This document shows positions 1 to 11,800 of a stretch of 64,000 bases of DNA, piece after piece (positions within the stretch are counted from its first letter, which is position 1; every line of letters starts with the position of its first letter). This DNA is from Nemertoderma westbladi. Lineage: Eukaryota > Xenacoelomorpha > Nemertodermatida > Nemertodermatidae. The translations under genes were made by a program, and so were the position numbers. The notes beneath the pieces are model-generated. The model did no database searches and was not told the origin of the DNA. It was given only the letters and a program-made list of their open reading frames with translations. The stretch is from contig JAUCBJ010008122.1 in NCBI GenBank assembly GCA_032718475.1, forward strand, positions 1 to 64,000, given 5' to 3'.

Positions 1-1531
1 GCAGAATAACTATGACTAAATATTATTCTCTATATACTCATACATGCCGGTACTGCGCCTAAGCAATACCGGTACTGCACCTAAGCAATACTAAATACTG
101 ACTGTATAACCCGTAGGCCTACCAGCTGCCACCGAAGTAATGGTTGCCATGCAACGCACTCAACAATATCCCTAATACCAAGTAGTAGTATTCCCACAGA
201 AACCAATGAACATTTAGTGCTGCATTAGTGATGTCACTAAATTCTGTTTTCCGAAACGGCCAACGTCGCCAACCCCATTTAGCTAGGCTCACCGCGGGTA
301 AGCTAGACTACCTTTAAAGTGAAACCATTTTTTATATTAAAGTGGCCACATTCAGCCACCGTACAAAACAGTGTGTTAACAATATACAGGAATTACCGGT
401 ACAGGTTCGAGTAGGCAGACACAAGCGATGCAATCTGTATAAAGTCGCTACAATCAACTAGAACGTCTTCAGTGTATTGAAATTTTAACATTAAATTTTT
501 ATATAACAGTTCTCGCCTCTTAAAATAACACGCTTCGCTGACGCTGGTATTTTAATTCGCTCGAATATACCCCTAAATCAGGAGAAAAACGAGTACTTTT
601 TTCCCTCGGGAAAAAAGTAACCTTTAGGATTACATTGAATTTTTTTACCTGGCCAAAAAAGTAAAATAAAATACGTTTCGTGGAATTAGTACCCAACAGT
701 ACCCCAAGTACCCAACAGTCTAATCATATCCAATATCTAAGCTTTAGGCCTAAATAGTACTGCAGTGGAGATCCTGAGATGTTAGAACCAGTACAGGAAT
801 TTATTATATTAAGTATTTAAGCAAAATAAAATGATCAGTTCTTCGATCTGATTACGTTGATGTTGCAAATACGTTTAAAGAAGATGATAGAAGAATATAA
901 TACTGAATATCAGTCTACTTGGGAAACATAGTAGTACATCGACCAATCAATACGAAACCCGCAGGAGATCAGCATGACAACATTCATAATTATTCATGGC
1001 TCAAGACTTGAGGCAACAAAGGGCTTATTTTTTATATTCAATGACGATAATTAAATATTGAGAGTGTCATAGATAACAAGGGTCAATTCCTCAATTACTA
1101 TTGCTAATTATTAGATAATAATAATATTTGAATAATGATAGCGATAAATTAAATATCTACTTAAACTTGGTATGCTCTAAGACAATAATAATTCATCTAT
1201 ATTTGTAGGAATTACCCCATATGTTTTGTGTCATTAGTTATTCCAGTAGCGATGCAATGTAGTCTCGGTTGAGAGTGAGAAACTATCAACAGAAAACAAT
1301 TGGGCTATCTCAGATAACTAACTTAAGATAATAATTCCATTATTTACGTGGTATTTCTTACTTTTTGTAACAATCGATGGGTTAATTAGTTACCATATTA
1401 CAACGCAACGCATATCATTAAATTACGACTATATTAACATTAATTTAAAACAATCAACACAAATTATTATATATTTCATAAATAATTATATTATTTTAAA
1501 GAAACGTATTTTATTAAAATCATTATTAGTG
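1..1531. other. 5' flank of the transporter gene, no gene seen
   Basis: AT-rich DNA without a convincing ORF or RNA gene. A short tandem duplication containing ACCGGTACTGC and CCTAAGCAAT lies at about 46-95. The last few hundred bases before the transporter start presumably hold its promoter and 5' UTR, but I see no decisive core promoter motif. Confidence 0.5.
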
Positions 1532-3520
1532 ATGATGAAAATGGGAGAATCAAATAATAAAATCGACAATTCTGAGAAATTAGAGAAAATGAAGTCACGT
1601 AAGAAAAGTTTGTACGGTTGGAATTCCTTTCACCCAAAAAGCCTTCAATTTATGAACAACCCGCGGTGGTTATTAATAATTGGTACGACTATAACCGGGA
1701 TCCTTAACGCAGAGGTTTTCGCCTTCACAAATGCAAACTACTCAATTCTAGAACGATTGTACGATTTGAGCTCATCGCAGACAGGCGTTATTGCGGCGAC
1801 ATACGATATCGCGCTGTTTATCACCGCTATCCCGGTGTCCTTTAAAGGCAGCGGTGGTAACAACAGACCCCGTTTCATAGCAACCGGAATGCTAACATGC
1901 GCGGTAGGGTGTCTCGTATTCGTTCTGCCGCAAATACTCGTTAACAACAAAATTACCTTCAATTCAGACCACAGCAACACAACCAACGAATCAACATCAA
2001 CACTTCCAAAAGAAACTAACAGTAATATAGCATTTGTGTACCCGATGTTATTGTTGGGACAGGCGATTATTGGTGTGGGGAACTCGATGGTGGTAACGTT
2101 GATTCCTGCCTTCATTCACGACAACTGTCCTCCTGCATCCACGCCACGGTACCTCGGGATATATATGGGGGCGAGCCATCTAGCCGTGGTGATCGCCTTT
2201 GTATTGAACGCCGTGTTCCAGATGCTGCCCCAGTATCTCGGGAACTCGGGAGGTGCGGATTACGGTGACCCTCGCTGGGTCGGCGCGTGGTACTTAGGTT
2301 TCCTTCTAGTCGCGTGTCTCTTAATAATTCTAGCCCCCGCGCTGTTGGGGTTCCCTAACAGACTTTCCAAGAGGGACGAATGGGATGCCGAGAGGCGAAA
2401 CGAGGCACACACTGGCGATACTCTACCGCCGGTTAATTCGAATATATTCCGGAACGCTAAGAATTTGCTGCCAATGCTTCTGATCTTGCTAAGGAATCCA
2501 GTTTACATGTTGGTTATCGCCGTCTATTGTATTAATAGTTGGGGATTTAACAGCATTGTGCCTTTTATTATTAAATTTTACGAACATCGATTCGGTTTCT
2601 CTCCAAGTACCGGGTCGCTTATTCTCGGTCTGTTGATTTTACCCTGTGGATGTGCGGGAATGATCGCAAGCGGCGAGATAACGCGTAGATTAAGTCTAAC
2701 CGTAGACAAGATAATGAAGTTAATTTGTCTCGCTTTCCTGATACAAATTCCGATGTCGTTGGCATTTCAAGTGGGATGTGCTGTCACTCCGTTTCTCGGG
2801 ATAGACCAACCGTACCCTGCGCAGACTAACAGGCCCGAGGCGAAGCCTCAACTAGCAGCCGGATGCAACGCCATCTACCGCTGTTCAATGGAAAACTACG
2901 AACCGCACTGCTACAACGGGACCAACATATACTCACCGTGCTTCGCTGGTTGCCACGACGGCGTGTGCGACTGTCTGACCCCAGAGCTGCGACCCGCGTT
3001 CAAAGAGAAGCTCTGCGCCGAGAGTTGTCGATGGACCCCGGCGCACTTCGCCGTCTTCGCCTGCGCGATATTCACTAACTTTGCGGGTTACGGACCGCTG
3101 TTAGACCTTTCAATGCGAGTCGTCCCGGGTGAGGTAAAGAATTTAAGTCGCGGTTTGCATCACAGTCTCATCGGGCCAATAGCATCCATCCCCGCGCCAA
3201 TAGTATTCGGGGTGGCAGTAGACGCCACCTGCGCGATATGGTCTGCGGTCTCAGACTGCGTTCGCTACGATTTGGGGCTTCTCAGTTGGGGCTTCACAGC
3301 CATGATTGGTGGGCCGGGCGTGATCTGTGCGACACTCATGTTTATCGCCTATAAACTGTACCGCAAAGAGCCGTCCAATGGGGATGTCGAAAACAAAAAC
3401 TCGCTGGCTCAATCATCTACCAACCAACCGGAAAATGGGGACATTGCCATTATAGGAGTAAATGGAGGTATATCACCAATAGATATATATATGGTCGAAA
3501 GGGGAAGTACGAATGTTTGA
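1532..3520 (+). CDS. Organic anion transporter polypeptide (OATP/SLCO family), intronless
   Basis: Predicted plasma-membrane transporter for amphipathic organic anions, 662 residues, within the usual OATP size. Visible: a first membrane segment after NNPRW (about residue 46), the conserved block with SSQTGVIAATYDI, the OATP-type WVGAWYLGF just before a membrane segment, and a long Cys-rich extracellular loop (about residues 430-505, with CSMENYEPHC and SPCFAGC) matching the Kazal-like loop between membrane segments 9 and 10. Three more hydrophobic segments follow, then a polar tail. I start at the ATG at 1532; ATGs at 1535 and 1541 are alternatives, and the frame also extends to a GTG at 1529. 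The frame is uninterrupted, whereas vertebrate SLCO genes have many introns; this may be a retrocopy-derived or naturally intronless gene. Which OATP subfamily and substrate cannot be told. Confidence 0.9.
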   Translation: MMKMGESNNKIDNSEKLEKMKSRKKSLYGWNSFHPKSLQFMNNPRWLLIIGTTITGILNAEVFAFTNANYSILERLYDLSSSQTGVIAATYDIALFITAIPVSFKGSGGNNRPRFIATGMLTCAVGCLVFVLPQILVNNKITFNSDHSNTTNESTSTLPKETNSNIAFVYPMLLLGQAIIGVGNSMVVTLIPAFIHDNCPPASTPRYLGIYMGASHLAVVIAFVLNAVFQMLPQYLGNSGGADYGDPRWVGAWYLGFLLVACLLIILAPALLGFPNRLSKRDEWDAERRNEAHTGDTLPPVNSNIFRNAKNLLPMLLILLRNPVYMLVIAVYCINSWGFNSIVPFIIKFYEHRFGFSPSTGSLILGLLILPCGCAGMIASGEITRRLSLTVDKIMKLICLAFLIQIPMSLAFQVGCAVTPFLGIDQPYPAQTNRPEAKPQLAAGCNAIYRCSMENYEPHCYNGTNIYSPCFAGCHDGVCDCLTPELRPAFKEKLCAESCRWTPAHFAVFACAIFTNFAGYGPLLDLSMRVVPGEVKNLSRGLHHSLIGPIASIPAPIVFGVAVDATCAIWSAVSDCVRYDLGLLSWGFTAMIGGPGVICATLMFIAYKLYRKEPSNGDVENKNSLAQSSTNQPENGDIAIIGVNGGISPIDIYMVERGSTNV

Positions 3521-3664
3521 ATAAGCAGGAAAAGGTACACTAAAGCAGTACGGTTAATTCGATTGGGTAGGAGGCAAGCTAAAGAAGTACAGATGATAAC
3601 TGGGAAGAAATACACAAAAATAAGTCACGTTTGATCAAATATAAGTATATGTGTGATTAATTAG

Positions 3665-3670
3665 AATAAA
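3665..3670 (+). terminator. Polyadenylation signal AATAAA downstream of the transporter
   Basis: A canonical AATAAA hexamer lies about 145 bases after the transporter stop codon. It is the first such signal I see on the + strand and is a plausible 3' end. Confidence 0.5.
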
Positions 3671-4722
3671 GATCGGACAATGTTTAATCAAAAAGATGGA
3701 AATGTTCTATAAGAGTTATTGTTATTAATTAATAGTTAACTCCATTTCCGGATTTTTCGGTTCATGATGCAGATAGTAGGGTCATCAATCATCATGGTAC
3801 AATCCTCCAAGAACTGGCAAACATTCATTATATTAAATATATAATTACACTGAGCTTTAATGTCAATCTAAATTAAATAATGATCAAATAAATGGCACAC
3901 ATGCTCCCGACCTTCCAAGATTTCGCACTGGGATCTCGCTTCGGCTACCTTGCATTTATACGTCTACCTACCGCTACATTCAAGGTAAAACGTTCTATCA
4001 CTTCAATGAACTTCCAAAAGGTAAAACAAAAATTGAAGCATAGGGTAATTAATAGAGTACAGTGCACTATAGTGAGTGAACGGGATCCCGTTGCAACACT
4101 ACAGTGCACCCGCAAAGAGGACGTAAGAGCACATTGGGAGAGTAAATTTGATAAATCTAATGTAAAACCTGTTGATACCTGTTGCAGACCCGTATATAGT
4201 GATTTTTCCCTTCACTAGGGTTCTTCAAGGCAGACAAATCAGCCATGCCAAGCTCCGAACTTCAGCACATTGTTAGGAGATAGGACGTAGTTACAATGGC
4301 AGACTACAACCTAACCAAAACAATAAAACAGCACCAATAGATCCTGTTTCAGTTTTAATTTTGCTCGTAATCAGCTCTTATTTGCGTCGATATTCAACGG
4401 GAGAGGGATGAATTATGATAGCGCCATAACCCCCACCACTACCAACCCCAATTTTTACGTTGTCAACGTTGTGACGTCAACACAAACTTTGGACCACTGC
4501 GTGTAATCTGGAAAAGATAAAATAATGTGAATACGACGCAGGACCCAGCATTTTGAAGGAAAGCAACAAGCATATTAAAAAGTGAGTTGACAGTTAGGAA
4601 GGAAATTGACTTTTAGTTAAAAAACAACCAGCGCCGGGAAAAAACATCTAACCATTCAGTATCAATAATAATTTAATAATATAACAAACACCGAACACGA
4701 ACTAGAAGCACATGGAATACGA
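3671..4722. other. Intergenic region between two convergent genes
   Basis: Separates the transporter (+) from UFC1 (-), which converge. A 108-codon + strand frame at 3892-4218 has no recognisable domain and is not called. From about 4313 there is a copy of the dispersed motif AACCAAAACAATAAA, followed by CTCTTATTTGCGTCGA, a combination seen again in altered form near 13030-13080. Confidence 0.5.
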
Positions 4723-5229
4723 TTAACTTGGGTTAGTTTGGTCGGAGTGTCTAATTATTCCCCGGTCTATCATGTCGGGTATCTCCACGGCCATCCAGGG
4801 CCCCAACCCCAGCGCCATCGCGTGAGCTATACCGAACTTGGGCGCATTACGACCCCACAACGGCTTAAAATGATCAGACAAACAGATTTTACCCCCTCGG
4901 TACATTTTCGCAGTCTTTCCATCCAACTCTGGGATGGCGATCTCTGGGACTGTAGCGGGGTAGGTTATGGCTATATCGAATTCGATATCGAATTCGTACT
5001 TTTTGAGGTCCTGTATGTGCCAACATTTGCCAAACCATCTAGTCCCATCCTTGTTCGACTCCAACCGGAACCAATCATTGTCGTCCTTCTTGTTCTTCTG
5101 AACGTAGGCTATCAGCGACTGGTACTCCTCTTTCAGTCTGTTGACCCATTTCTCTTTGTCGCGAGGTCCCGCGTTGGTCTTTAGCAACGGGATTGCTCCC
5201 AGAGTTTTTTTAGTTGCGTCATCAACCAT
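4723..5229 (-). CDS. UFC1: Ubiquitin-fold modifier-conjugating enzyme 1 (UFM1 E2)
   Basis: E2 enzyme of ufmylation: accepts UFM1 from the E1 UBA5 as a thioester and passes it on with the UFL1 E3 complex, mainly at the endoplasmic reticulum. The 168-residue product is the length of animal UFC1 and near-identical in the core: [20 protein letters not shown] near the N terminus, [29 protein letters not shown], and the active-site block [20 protein letters not shown], with catalytic Cys at residue 116, the same position as in human UFC1. The start at 5229 aligns with the family start. The gene is intronless here. It is on the same strand as MICAL and convergent with the transporter. If MICAL continues to the left of the window, UFC1 would sit inside a MICAL intron. 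Confidence 0.97.
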   Translation of the reverse strand: MVDDATKKTLGAIPLLKTNAGPRDKEKWVNRLKEEYQSLIAYVQKNKKDDNDWFRLESNKDGTRWFGKCWHIQDLKKYEFDIEFDIAITYPATVPEIAIPELDGKTAKMYRGGKICLSDHFKPLWGRNAPKFGIAHAMALGLGPWMAVEIPDMIDRGIIRHSDQTNPS

Positions 5230-6240
5230 GCCGGAACGGTGAATATGGAGTTTGTTTAACTTTTTAACAGAAGCCTAGCCTATGGCTGTATGGTGCCGGT
5301 AATACAGTCAGACAGTTGGTGAAATATAACGACAATCCCATAAACTGATAAAGCAGTAAAGTAAAGGTAGGCCTAAACTCTAACTGTTGCCTGGTAGCCT
5401 AGCTGGTAACCCACTCCGGTTACAGTACCGGTAATCAGTAATAACGGAAGAGGGAAATCAGGAATTGGGCGGCATCAACCATATTTCAAAAACAACGGTG
5501 GCCGCGGTGGCAATAAGCCCCGGTCAGCCGGTGGCACTGTGGTGTGGCTGGCACTGCCACACTAATTGGTTTGAAGACAAATTATCTGCACTGCTAAGCC
5601 AGTAAACGCCGCAGTGCAGTACTGCAGTTACCGCTACTTTCGTACTGATGTTCAGTGCAATTCAGACAAGCCGGTTCGTGTAAATCTTTCCGACCTCGCG
5701 CGGGCCTACGGCTACGCGTAGATGTAACTTCCATTCCACATTCCTGTCATTCAATCATTGTCAATTACTCGACCAGACTTACTGCTGTACTGCCCTTTTA
5801 ATAATACTGAACTACGCCTATGTGATTTATTACTACGAACGTATTTTGAAACTACGCGTAGTACTTGTATGTATACGCGTATGGGCGTAGGTGCTCGTGC
5901 TACGTGTAGGGTGTAGAAGTCCTCCCACTAGCGTAGCGAGGGTAGGGTCCCAGGGTCCCGGGACCCTACCGTGGAGATTCCAACTTACACTAACTCTGAG
6001 AGCATTTTGCCATCGTCAAGTTCCGTTAAATTAAAAAAATTATAATGACAAGTGCAATAAACCGAATATTAGAAAATATTCGAAGTTGAAGTTGCCTTGG
6101 GAAGGAGCCCGACCCCAGACCAGATACAATCCACATTATCCCAGGCAGGTTGCCAAATAAAATAAGTAGTACAGTAGAAAGGAGACCATATACCCACCCC
6201 ATCAAAGTGTTGTAGCCAGCCCTCCAGCCACACTACCAAT
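5230..6240. other. UFC1 upstream region, no gene seen
   Basis: Contains the presumed UFC1 promoter on its right-hand side. It has relatively many CpG dinucleotides around 5440-5730 and a near-perfect palindrome at about 5940-5970 (GGTAGGGTCCC and its complement around a CCCGGG centre). No ORF in it looks coding. Confidence 0.4.
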
Positions 6241-6246
6241 AATTCC

Positions 6247-6301
6247 CACAGGCACCCCCCCCCCCCCCCCCCCCCCCCCCGCCCCCCCCCCCCCCCGCCC
6301 C
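6247..6301. repeat. Poly-C tract of about 50 bases
   Basis: An almost pure C run with two interrupting Gs. The exact length is unreliable, because homopolymers of this size are hard to sequence. It gives glycine-rich spurious reading frames on the minus strand. Confidence 0.9.
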
Positions 6302-7590
6302 CATGATAGGGCATCATAATATCATACAATATTCTTAGAAACCCAGCTTATTGCTTAGGCCTATATTATATAATCTCTCAACCAGTTTAATAGTCTGTAA
6401 TGTAACACAATGAAATGGAGCCCAATTGACCACTGCAGGGGGGCGCCCACTGGCTCCTTCCTGCCTTGGTTTCTGTGCTTTGGTTAGACGACGTCGCTGT
6501 GCCTTGCCTGTCAAGCAGGGTTCAACCAATGAAAGATAGCATAAATAAGATAGGCACTCTGACTCTGATGTAATATAATGAATTATGTAATTTTTTCTGG
6601 GTACACTGACCAACGTGATTGGATATTGCGTAGCTTGTCTTGCCGAGTCACAACTAAATAACCTGTGGGTGGCTATGTATTTTAATTCAATATTATTATT
6701 AATACCATAAAATTACTTTGAAATGTAATTAATTAGAACATTAATTTTTTTTAACAAAAAGTTTTTTTTTTGACTTTCAACAAATCAAAAAAGTGTATTT
6801 AATATTGTACCGGGACCATAATTAGTTCAATTTCAAAATGTGGCAGTTTATAAAACAATGTACCATGGTGTGGGGTGGGGGATTGTTTCACGAAGCGACA
6901 TTTAACTAAATGGGAATCGCCGATTTGTAAATAAGGTATTTAAAAAACGGAAGCACATTTAAATTTTACGTCACTAAATTTAAATGACTTGAAAGGGTAA
7001 AATTGAAATTTGCCTACTGTCATTTTGCAATACTTTTATGTTATCAATACATGTTGTTATGATTCTATGGTAGTATAGTACAAGTTTTTTTTTTAAGAAT
7101 AAGTTAACTGTTCTTAATAGAAATATTATTAAATTTACTGAAAAGCCATGACAGCATGACGACCAGACCAGTTGCTATGCCGTATAACTATTATTATGTT
7201 AATGAGTTTAAATGACACATCATTTACGTAAATGATTTAAAGCTAAATAACAGGGGGATAAATGACACGCGAATAGCAGTTTCTTGAAACATAAAAACTT
7301 TCTGTTATAATTAAAGTATTATTTTTAATCTTTCCAATTAAGCCAAATTAAATGACCGTATGTAAAACAGTCCCCTCAGTTTAATTATAATATTAATTTA
7401 ATTTATTAATTCAATTTCATTTGTAATTTCAGTAACTTACTTTATAACTATGATTTTATCATATTATTTCTTAATAAATTAGTAAATTACTCATCTTTAC
7501 TGGGGGGGGTGGCTTTACTGGGGAAATGAACATGTACTGGTGCGCATTACTCAGAATGAATAGTATACCGACTACTGTACTACAGGCTAC
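6302..7590. other. Non-coding AT-rich region
   Basis: I see no gene. Short ORFs here lack recognisable domains or codon character. I looked on the minus strand for a further MICAL exon coding a PFWPxGTG-type motif and did not find one. Confidence 0.4.
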
Positions 7591-7597
7591 AGGTTGG

Positions 7598-7715
7598 GTG
7601 CAACCTTCGCCCGAGTACAACCTTCGCCCGCGTCCAATCTTCGCCCGCGTCCACACTTCACGCCGGGGAAAACCTTCACCCGCAAGGCAGTCTTCCACCG
7701 CGAACAACCTTCGCC
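7598..7715. repeat. Short degenerate tandem repeat with core CAACCTTCGCCCG
   Basis: Several imperfect copies of a 15-17-base unit (CAACCTTCGCCCGAG, CAATCTTCGCCCGCG, then more diverged ones) lie head to tail. They are followed by two copies of the dispersed GCAGGTTACAG...AACCAAAACAATAA repeat. Nothing shows that it is coding. Confidence 0.6.
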
Positions 7716-7749
7716 CAATAAGATTTGTGCTAGCAACCATTTTAGTTAC

Positions 7750-7880
7750 CAATTAAGGGAAATGAGCAGGTTACAGAGACGGCTTCTTCTAACCAATACA
7801 ATAAACGATGTTGTTACCAATTTAAGGTATGGAGCAGGTTACAGAAACGGCTTTTTCTAACCAAAACAATAATTGTTTAC
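7750..7880. repeat. Dispersed repeat, two tandem copies
   Basis: Two head-to-tail copies, 69 bases apart, of a unit containing GCAGGTTACAGA, a short spacer, and CTAACCAAAACAATAA. The same unit occurs three times at 25605-25805 and in single altered form near 4313, 16312 and 26820. Confidence 0.7.
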
Positions 7881-8551
7881 TTTGCGATGGTTGCTCGCGG
7901 GAGAAGATTGTCTGCTGGCGAAGTTTGCTGCGTACCCTACAAAACATTACACATCACTTTAAAATTCCAAACAATCACACCTGGACTACGCTGGGGGGGG
8001 GGGCTCTTCCCCCACACCCACAACTACTATAAATATGAATTACAATTTGGGGTCTGGGACCCTACCGTAGGAAATTCCTGGCTACGCGGCTGAGTCCTCC
8101 TGATAACAAAAATTTACATTCCAGGTCCGGTAGGGGCTGAGTTGTTAGGTAAGAAGTATCGGTATATGTCTGATTCTGGTATCTCATTATCAGACAAACT
8201 AAAATAACGGTATCGGTAGCTTTATTCTCTAATGTATAATGTACACTGGACAGCCCACTGGGTAATAATTTTCGGTTTTTTTTTACATAACATAGGATTA
8301 ATAAAAATAAGATTATATAATAATTGATGCTCTCGATTCTTTATTTACATCGCTTCGCTACGCTCGGTAAATAAAATATATCGAGTATAGTGAAAATATG
8401 CAATGTTCTACATAATTATATTCATTTACCATGCAATAAATAATTATAGTTAGAGCAGCGAGATGATCGCGGGACAATACCAATTACGGTGAATTATCAT
8501 ATTGATGATTGAAATATTATCACAAATAAACATTATGTATGATTTACTCAC
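7881..8551. other. Intron after the last detected MICAL exon
   Basis: This follows the 5' splice site of exon G on the minus strand (GTGAGT at 8551-8546). No following MICAL exon is visible here or further left. Confidence 0.45.
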
Positions 8552-8809
8552 CTCGAGTAAGGAGTCACCAGCTAAAACCTGGAGTAAGGAGTAACCATGG
8601 CGATGTTTCACGTTAGATGAGTTATCAGCGGCGAACAGACTTGTGAAGTCAAACATGGCAATATCCTCCTGTCCGTAGTTGTTAATGGCGTAGTCCATAG
8701 TAGGAAGTTTACCTTCCGTAGCGAAGTTGGCGGCGTCACGGGCATATGCGAGTAGGGCTTCGCGGTTAAAGTTGGAAGGGGAGAGAAGCATGTTGGTATC
8801 TGCAAAGTC
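8552..8809 (-). CDS. MICAL: MICAL exon G (end of the detectable monooxygenase domain)
   Basis: Codes 86 residues in phase 0 from a TTTCTCCCATTAG acceptor (splice at 8810/8809) to a GTGAGT donor. Residues resemble animal MICALs: DFADTNMLLSPS, then REALLAYARDAANFATEG, KLPTMDYAINNYGQ, AMFDFTSLFA and, at the end, LAGDSLLE. The last is the GD motif of the FAD monooxygenase fold, normally followed by a PFWPxGTG segment in the next exon, which I cannot find in the window. The first 15 or so codons plus the acceptor are the unit amplified in the adjoining array, of which this exon holds the last copy. That the exon uses this copy rather than an upstream one is inferred from frame and from family similarity. 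Confidence 0.9.
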
Positions 8810-11800
8810 CTAATGGGAGAAAGTTTATAGTTGTAGTTGGAAGGGGAGAGAAGCATGTTGGTATCTGCAAAGTCCTAATAGGAGAAAGTTTATAGTTGTA
8901 GTTGGAAGGGGAGAGAAGCATGTTGGTATCTGCAAAGTCCTAATAGGAGAAAGTTTATAGTTGTAGTTGGAAGGGGAGATAAGCATGTTGGTATCCGCAA
9001 AGTCCTAATGGGAGAAAGTTTATAGTTGTAGTTGGAAGGGGAGGGAAGCATGTTGGTATCTGCAAAGTCCTAATAGGAGAAAGTTTATAGTTGTAGTTGG
9101 AAGGGGAGAGAAGCATGTTGGTATCTGCAAAGTCCTAATAGGAGAAAGTTTATAGTTGTAGTTGGAAGGGGAGAGAAGCATGTTGGTATCTGCAAAGTCC
9201 TAATGGGAGAAAGTTTATAGTTGTAGTTGGAAGGGGAGAGAAGCATGTTGGTATCTGCAAAGTCCTAATGGGAGAAAGTTTATAGTTGTAGTTGGAAGGG
9301 GAGAGAAGCATGTTGGTTGCAAAGTCCTAATGGGAGAAAGTTTATAGACGTAGTTGAAAGGGGAGAGAAGCATGTTGGTTGCAAAGTCCTAATGGGAGAA
9401 AGTTTATAGTTGTAGTTGGAAGGGGAGAGAAGCATGTTGGTATCTGCAAAGTCCTAATGGGAGAATGTTTATAGTTGAAGTTGGAAGGGGAGAGAAGCAT
9501 GTTGGTATCTGCAAAGTCCTAATAGGGGAAAGTTTATAGTTGTAGTTGGAAGGGGAGAGAAGCATGTTGGTTGCAAAGTCCTAATGGGAGAAAGTTTATA
9601 GATGTAGTTGGAAGGGGAGAGAAGCATGTTGGATGCAAAGTCCTAATGGGAGAAAGTTTATAGTTGTAGTTGGAAGGGGAGAGAAGCATGTTGGTATCTG
9701 CAAAATCCTAATGGGAGAAAGTTTATAGTTGTAGTTGGAAGGGGAGAGAAGCATGTTGGTATCTGCAAAGTCCTAATGGGAGAAAGTTTATAGTTGTAGT
9801 TGGAAGGGGAGAGAAGCATGTTGGTTGCAAAGTCCTAATGGGAGAAAGTTTATAGTTGTAGTTGGAAGGGGAGAGAAGCATGTTGGTTGCAAAGTCCTAA
9901 TGGGAGAAAGTTTATAGTTGTAGTTGGAAGGGGAGAGAAGCATGTTGGTTGCAAAGTCCTAATGGGAGAAAGTTTATAGTTGTAGTTGGAAGGGGAGAGA
10001 AGCATGTTGGTATCTGCAAAGTTCTAATGGGAGAAAGTTTATAGTTGTAGTTGGAAGGGGAGAGAAGCATGTTGGTAACTGCAAAGTCCTAATGGGAGAA
10101 CGTTTATAGTTGTAGTTGGAAGGGGAGAGAAGCATGTTGGTTGCAAAGTCCTAATGGGAGAAAGTTTATAGTTGTAGTTGGAAGGAGAGAGAAGCATGTT
10201 GGTATCTGCAAAGTCATAATGGGAGAAAGTTTATAGTTGTAGTTGGAAGGGGAGAGAAGCATGTTGGTATCTGCAAAGTTCTAATGGGAGAAAGTTTGTA
10301 GTTGTAGTTGGAAGGGGAGAGAAGCATGTTGGTTGCAAAGTCCTAATGGGAGAAAGTTTATAGTTGTAGTTGGAAGGGGAGAGAAGCATGTTGGTATCTG
10401 CAAAGTCCTAATGGGAGAAAGTTTATAGTTGTAGTTGGAAGGGGAGAGAAGCATGTTGGTTGCAAAGTCCTAATGGGAGAAAGTTTATAGATGTAGTTGG
10501 AAGGGGAGAGAAGCATGTTGGTTGCAAAGTCCTAATGGGAGAAAGTTTATAGATGTAGTTGGAAGGGGAGAGAAGCATGTTGGTTGCAAAGTCCTAATGG
10601 GAGAAAGTTTATAGTTGTAGTTGGAAGGAGAGAGAAGCATGTTGGTATCTGCAAAGTCCTAATGGGAGAAAGTTTATAGTTGTAGTTGGAAGGGGAGATA
10701 AGCATGTTGGTATCTGCAAAGTCCTAATGGGAGAAAGTTTATAGTTGTAGTTGGAAGGGGAGAGAAGCATGTTGGTATCTGCAAAGTCCTAATGGGAGAA
10801 AGTTTATAGTTGTACTTGGAAGGGGAGAGAAGCATGTTGGTTGCAAAGTCCTAATGGGAGAAAGTTTATAGTTGTAGTTGGAAGGGGAGAGAAGCATGTT
10901 GGTATCTGCAAAGTCCTAATGGGAGAAAGTTTATAGTTGTAGTTGGAAGGGGAGAGAAGCATGTTGGTATCCGGAAAGTCCTAATGGGAGAAAGTTTATA
11001 GTTGTAGTTGGAAGGGGAGAGAAGCATGTTGGTATCCGCAAAGTCCTAATGGGAGAAAGTTTATAGTTGTAGTTGGAAGGGGAGAGAAGCATGTTGGTAT
11101 CTGCAAAGTCCTAATGGGAGAAAGTTTATAGTTGAAGTTGGAAGGGGAGAGAAGCATGTTGGTTGCAAAGTCCTAATGGGAGAAAGTTTATAGTTGTAGT
11201 TGGAAGGGGAGAGAAGCATGTTGGTTGCAAAGTCCTAATGGGAGAAAGTTTATAGATGTAGTTGGAAGGGGAGAGAAGCATGTTGGTTGCAAAGTCCTAA
11301 TGGGAGAAAGTTTATAGTTGTAGTTGGAAGGGGAGAGAAGCATGTTGGTATCCGGAAAGTCCTAATGGGAGAAAGTTTATAGTTGTAGTTGGAAGGGGAG
11401 AGAAGCATGTTGGTATCTGCAAAGTCCTAATGGGAGAAAGTTTATAGTTGTAGTTGGAAGGGGATAGAAGCATGTTGGTTGCAAAGTCCTAATGGGAGAA
11501 AGTTTATAGATGTAGTTGGAAGGGGAGAGAAGCATGTTGGTTGCAAAGTCCTAATGGGAGAAAGTTTATAGATGTAGTTGGAAGGGGAGAGAAGCATGTT
11601 GGTTGCAAAGTCCTAATGGGAGAAAGTTTATAGTTGTAGTTGGAAGGGGAGAGAAGCATGTTGGTATCTGCAAAGTCCTAATGGGAGAAAGTTTATAGTT
11701 GTAGTTGGAAGGGGAGAGAAGCATGTTGGTATCTGCAAAGTCCTAATGGGAGAAAGTTTATAGTTGTAGTTGGAAGGGGAGAGAAGCATGTTGGTATCCG

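Noticed and set aside
3892-4218. 108-codon + strand frame between the transporter and UFC1
   Set aside because: No recognisable domain, unremarkable composition, overlaps a stretch of dispersed-repeat-like DNA.
5931-8100. Inverted similarity around GGTAGGGTCCCAG near 5945 and 8055, possible transposon ends
   Set aside because: The left copy is itself a local palindrome, and no target duplication or consistent terminus was found.
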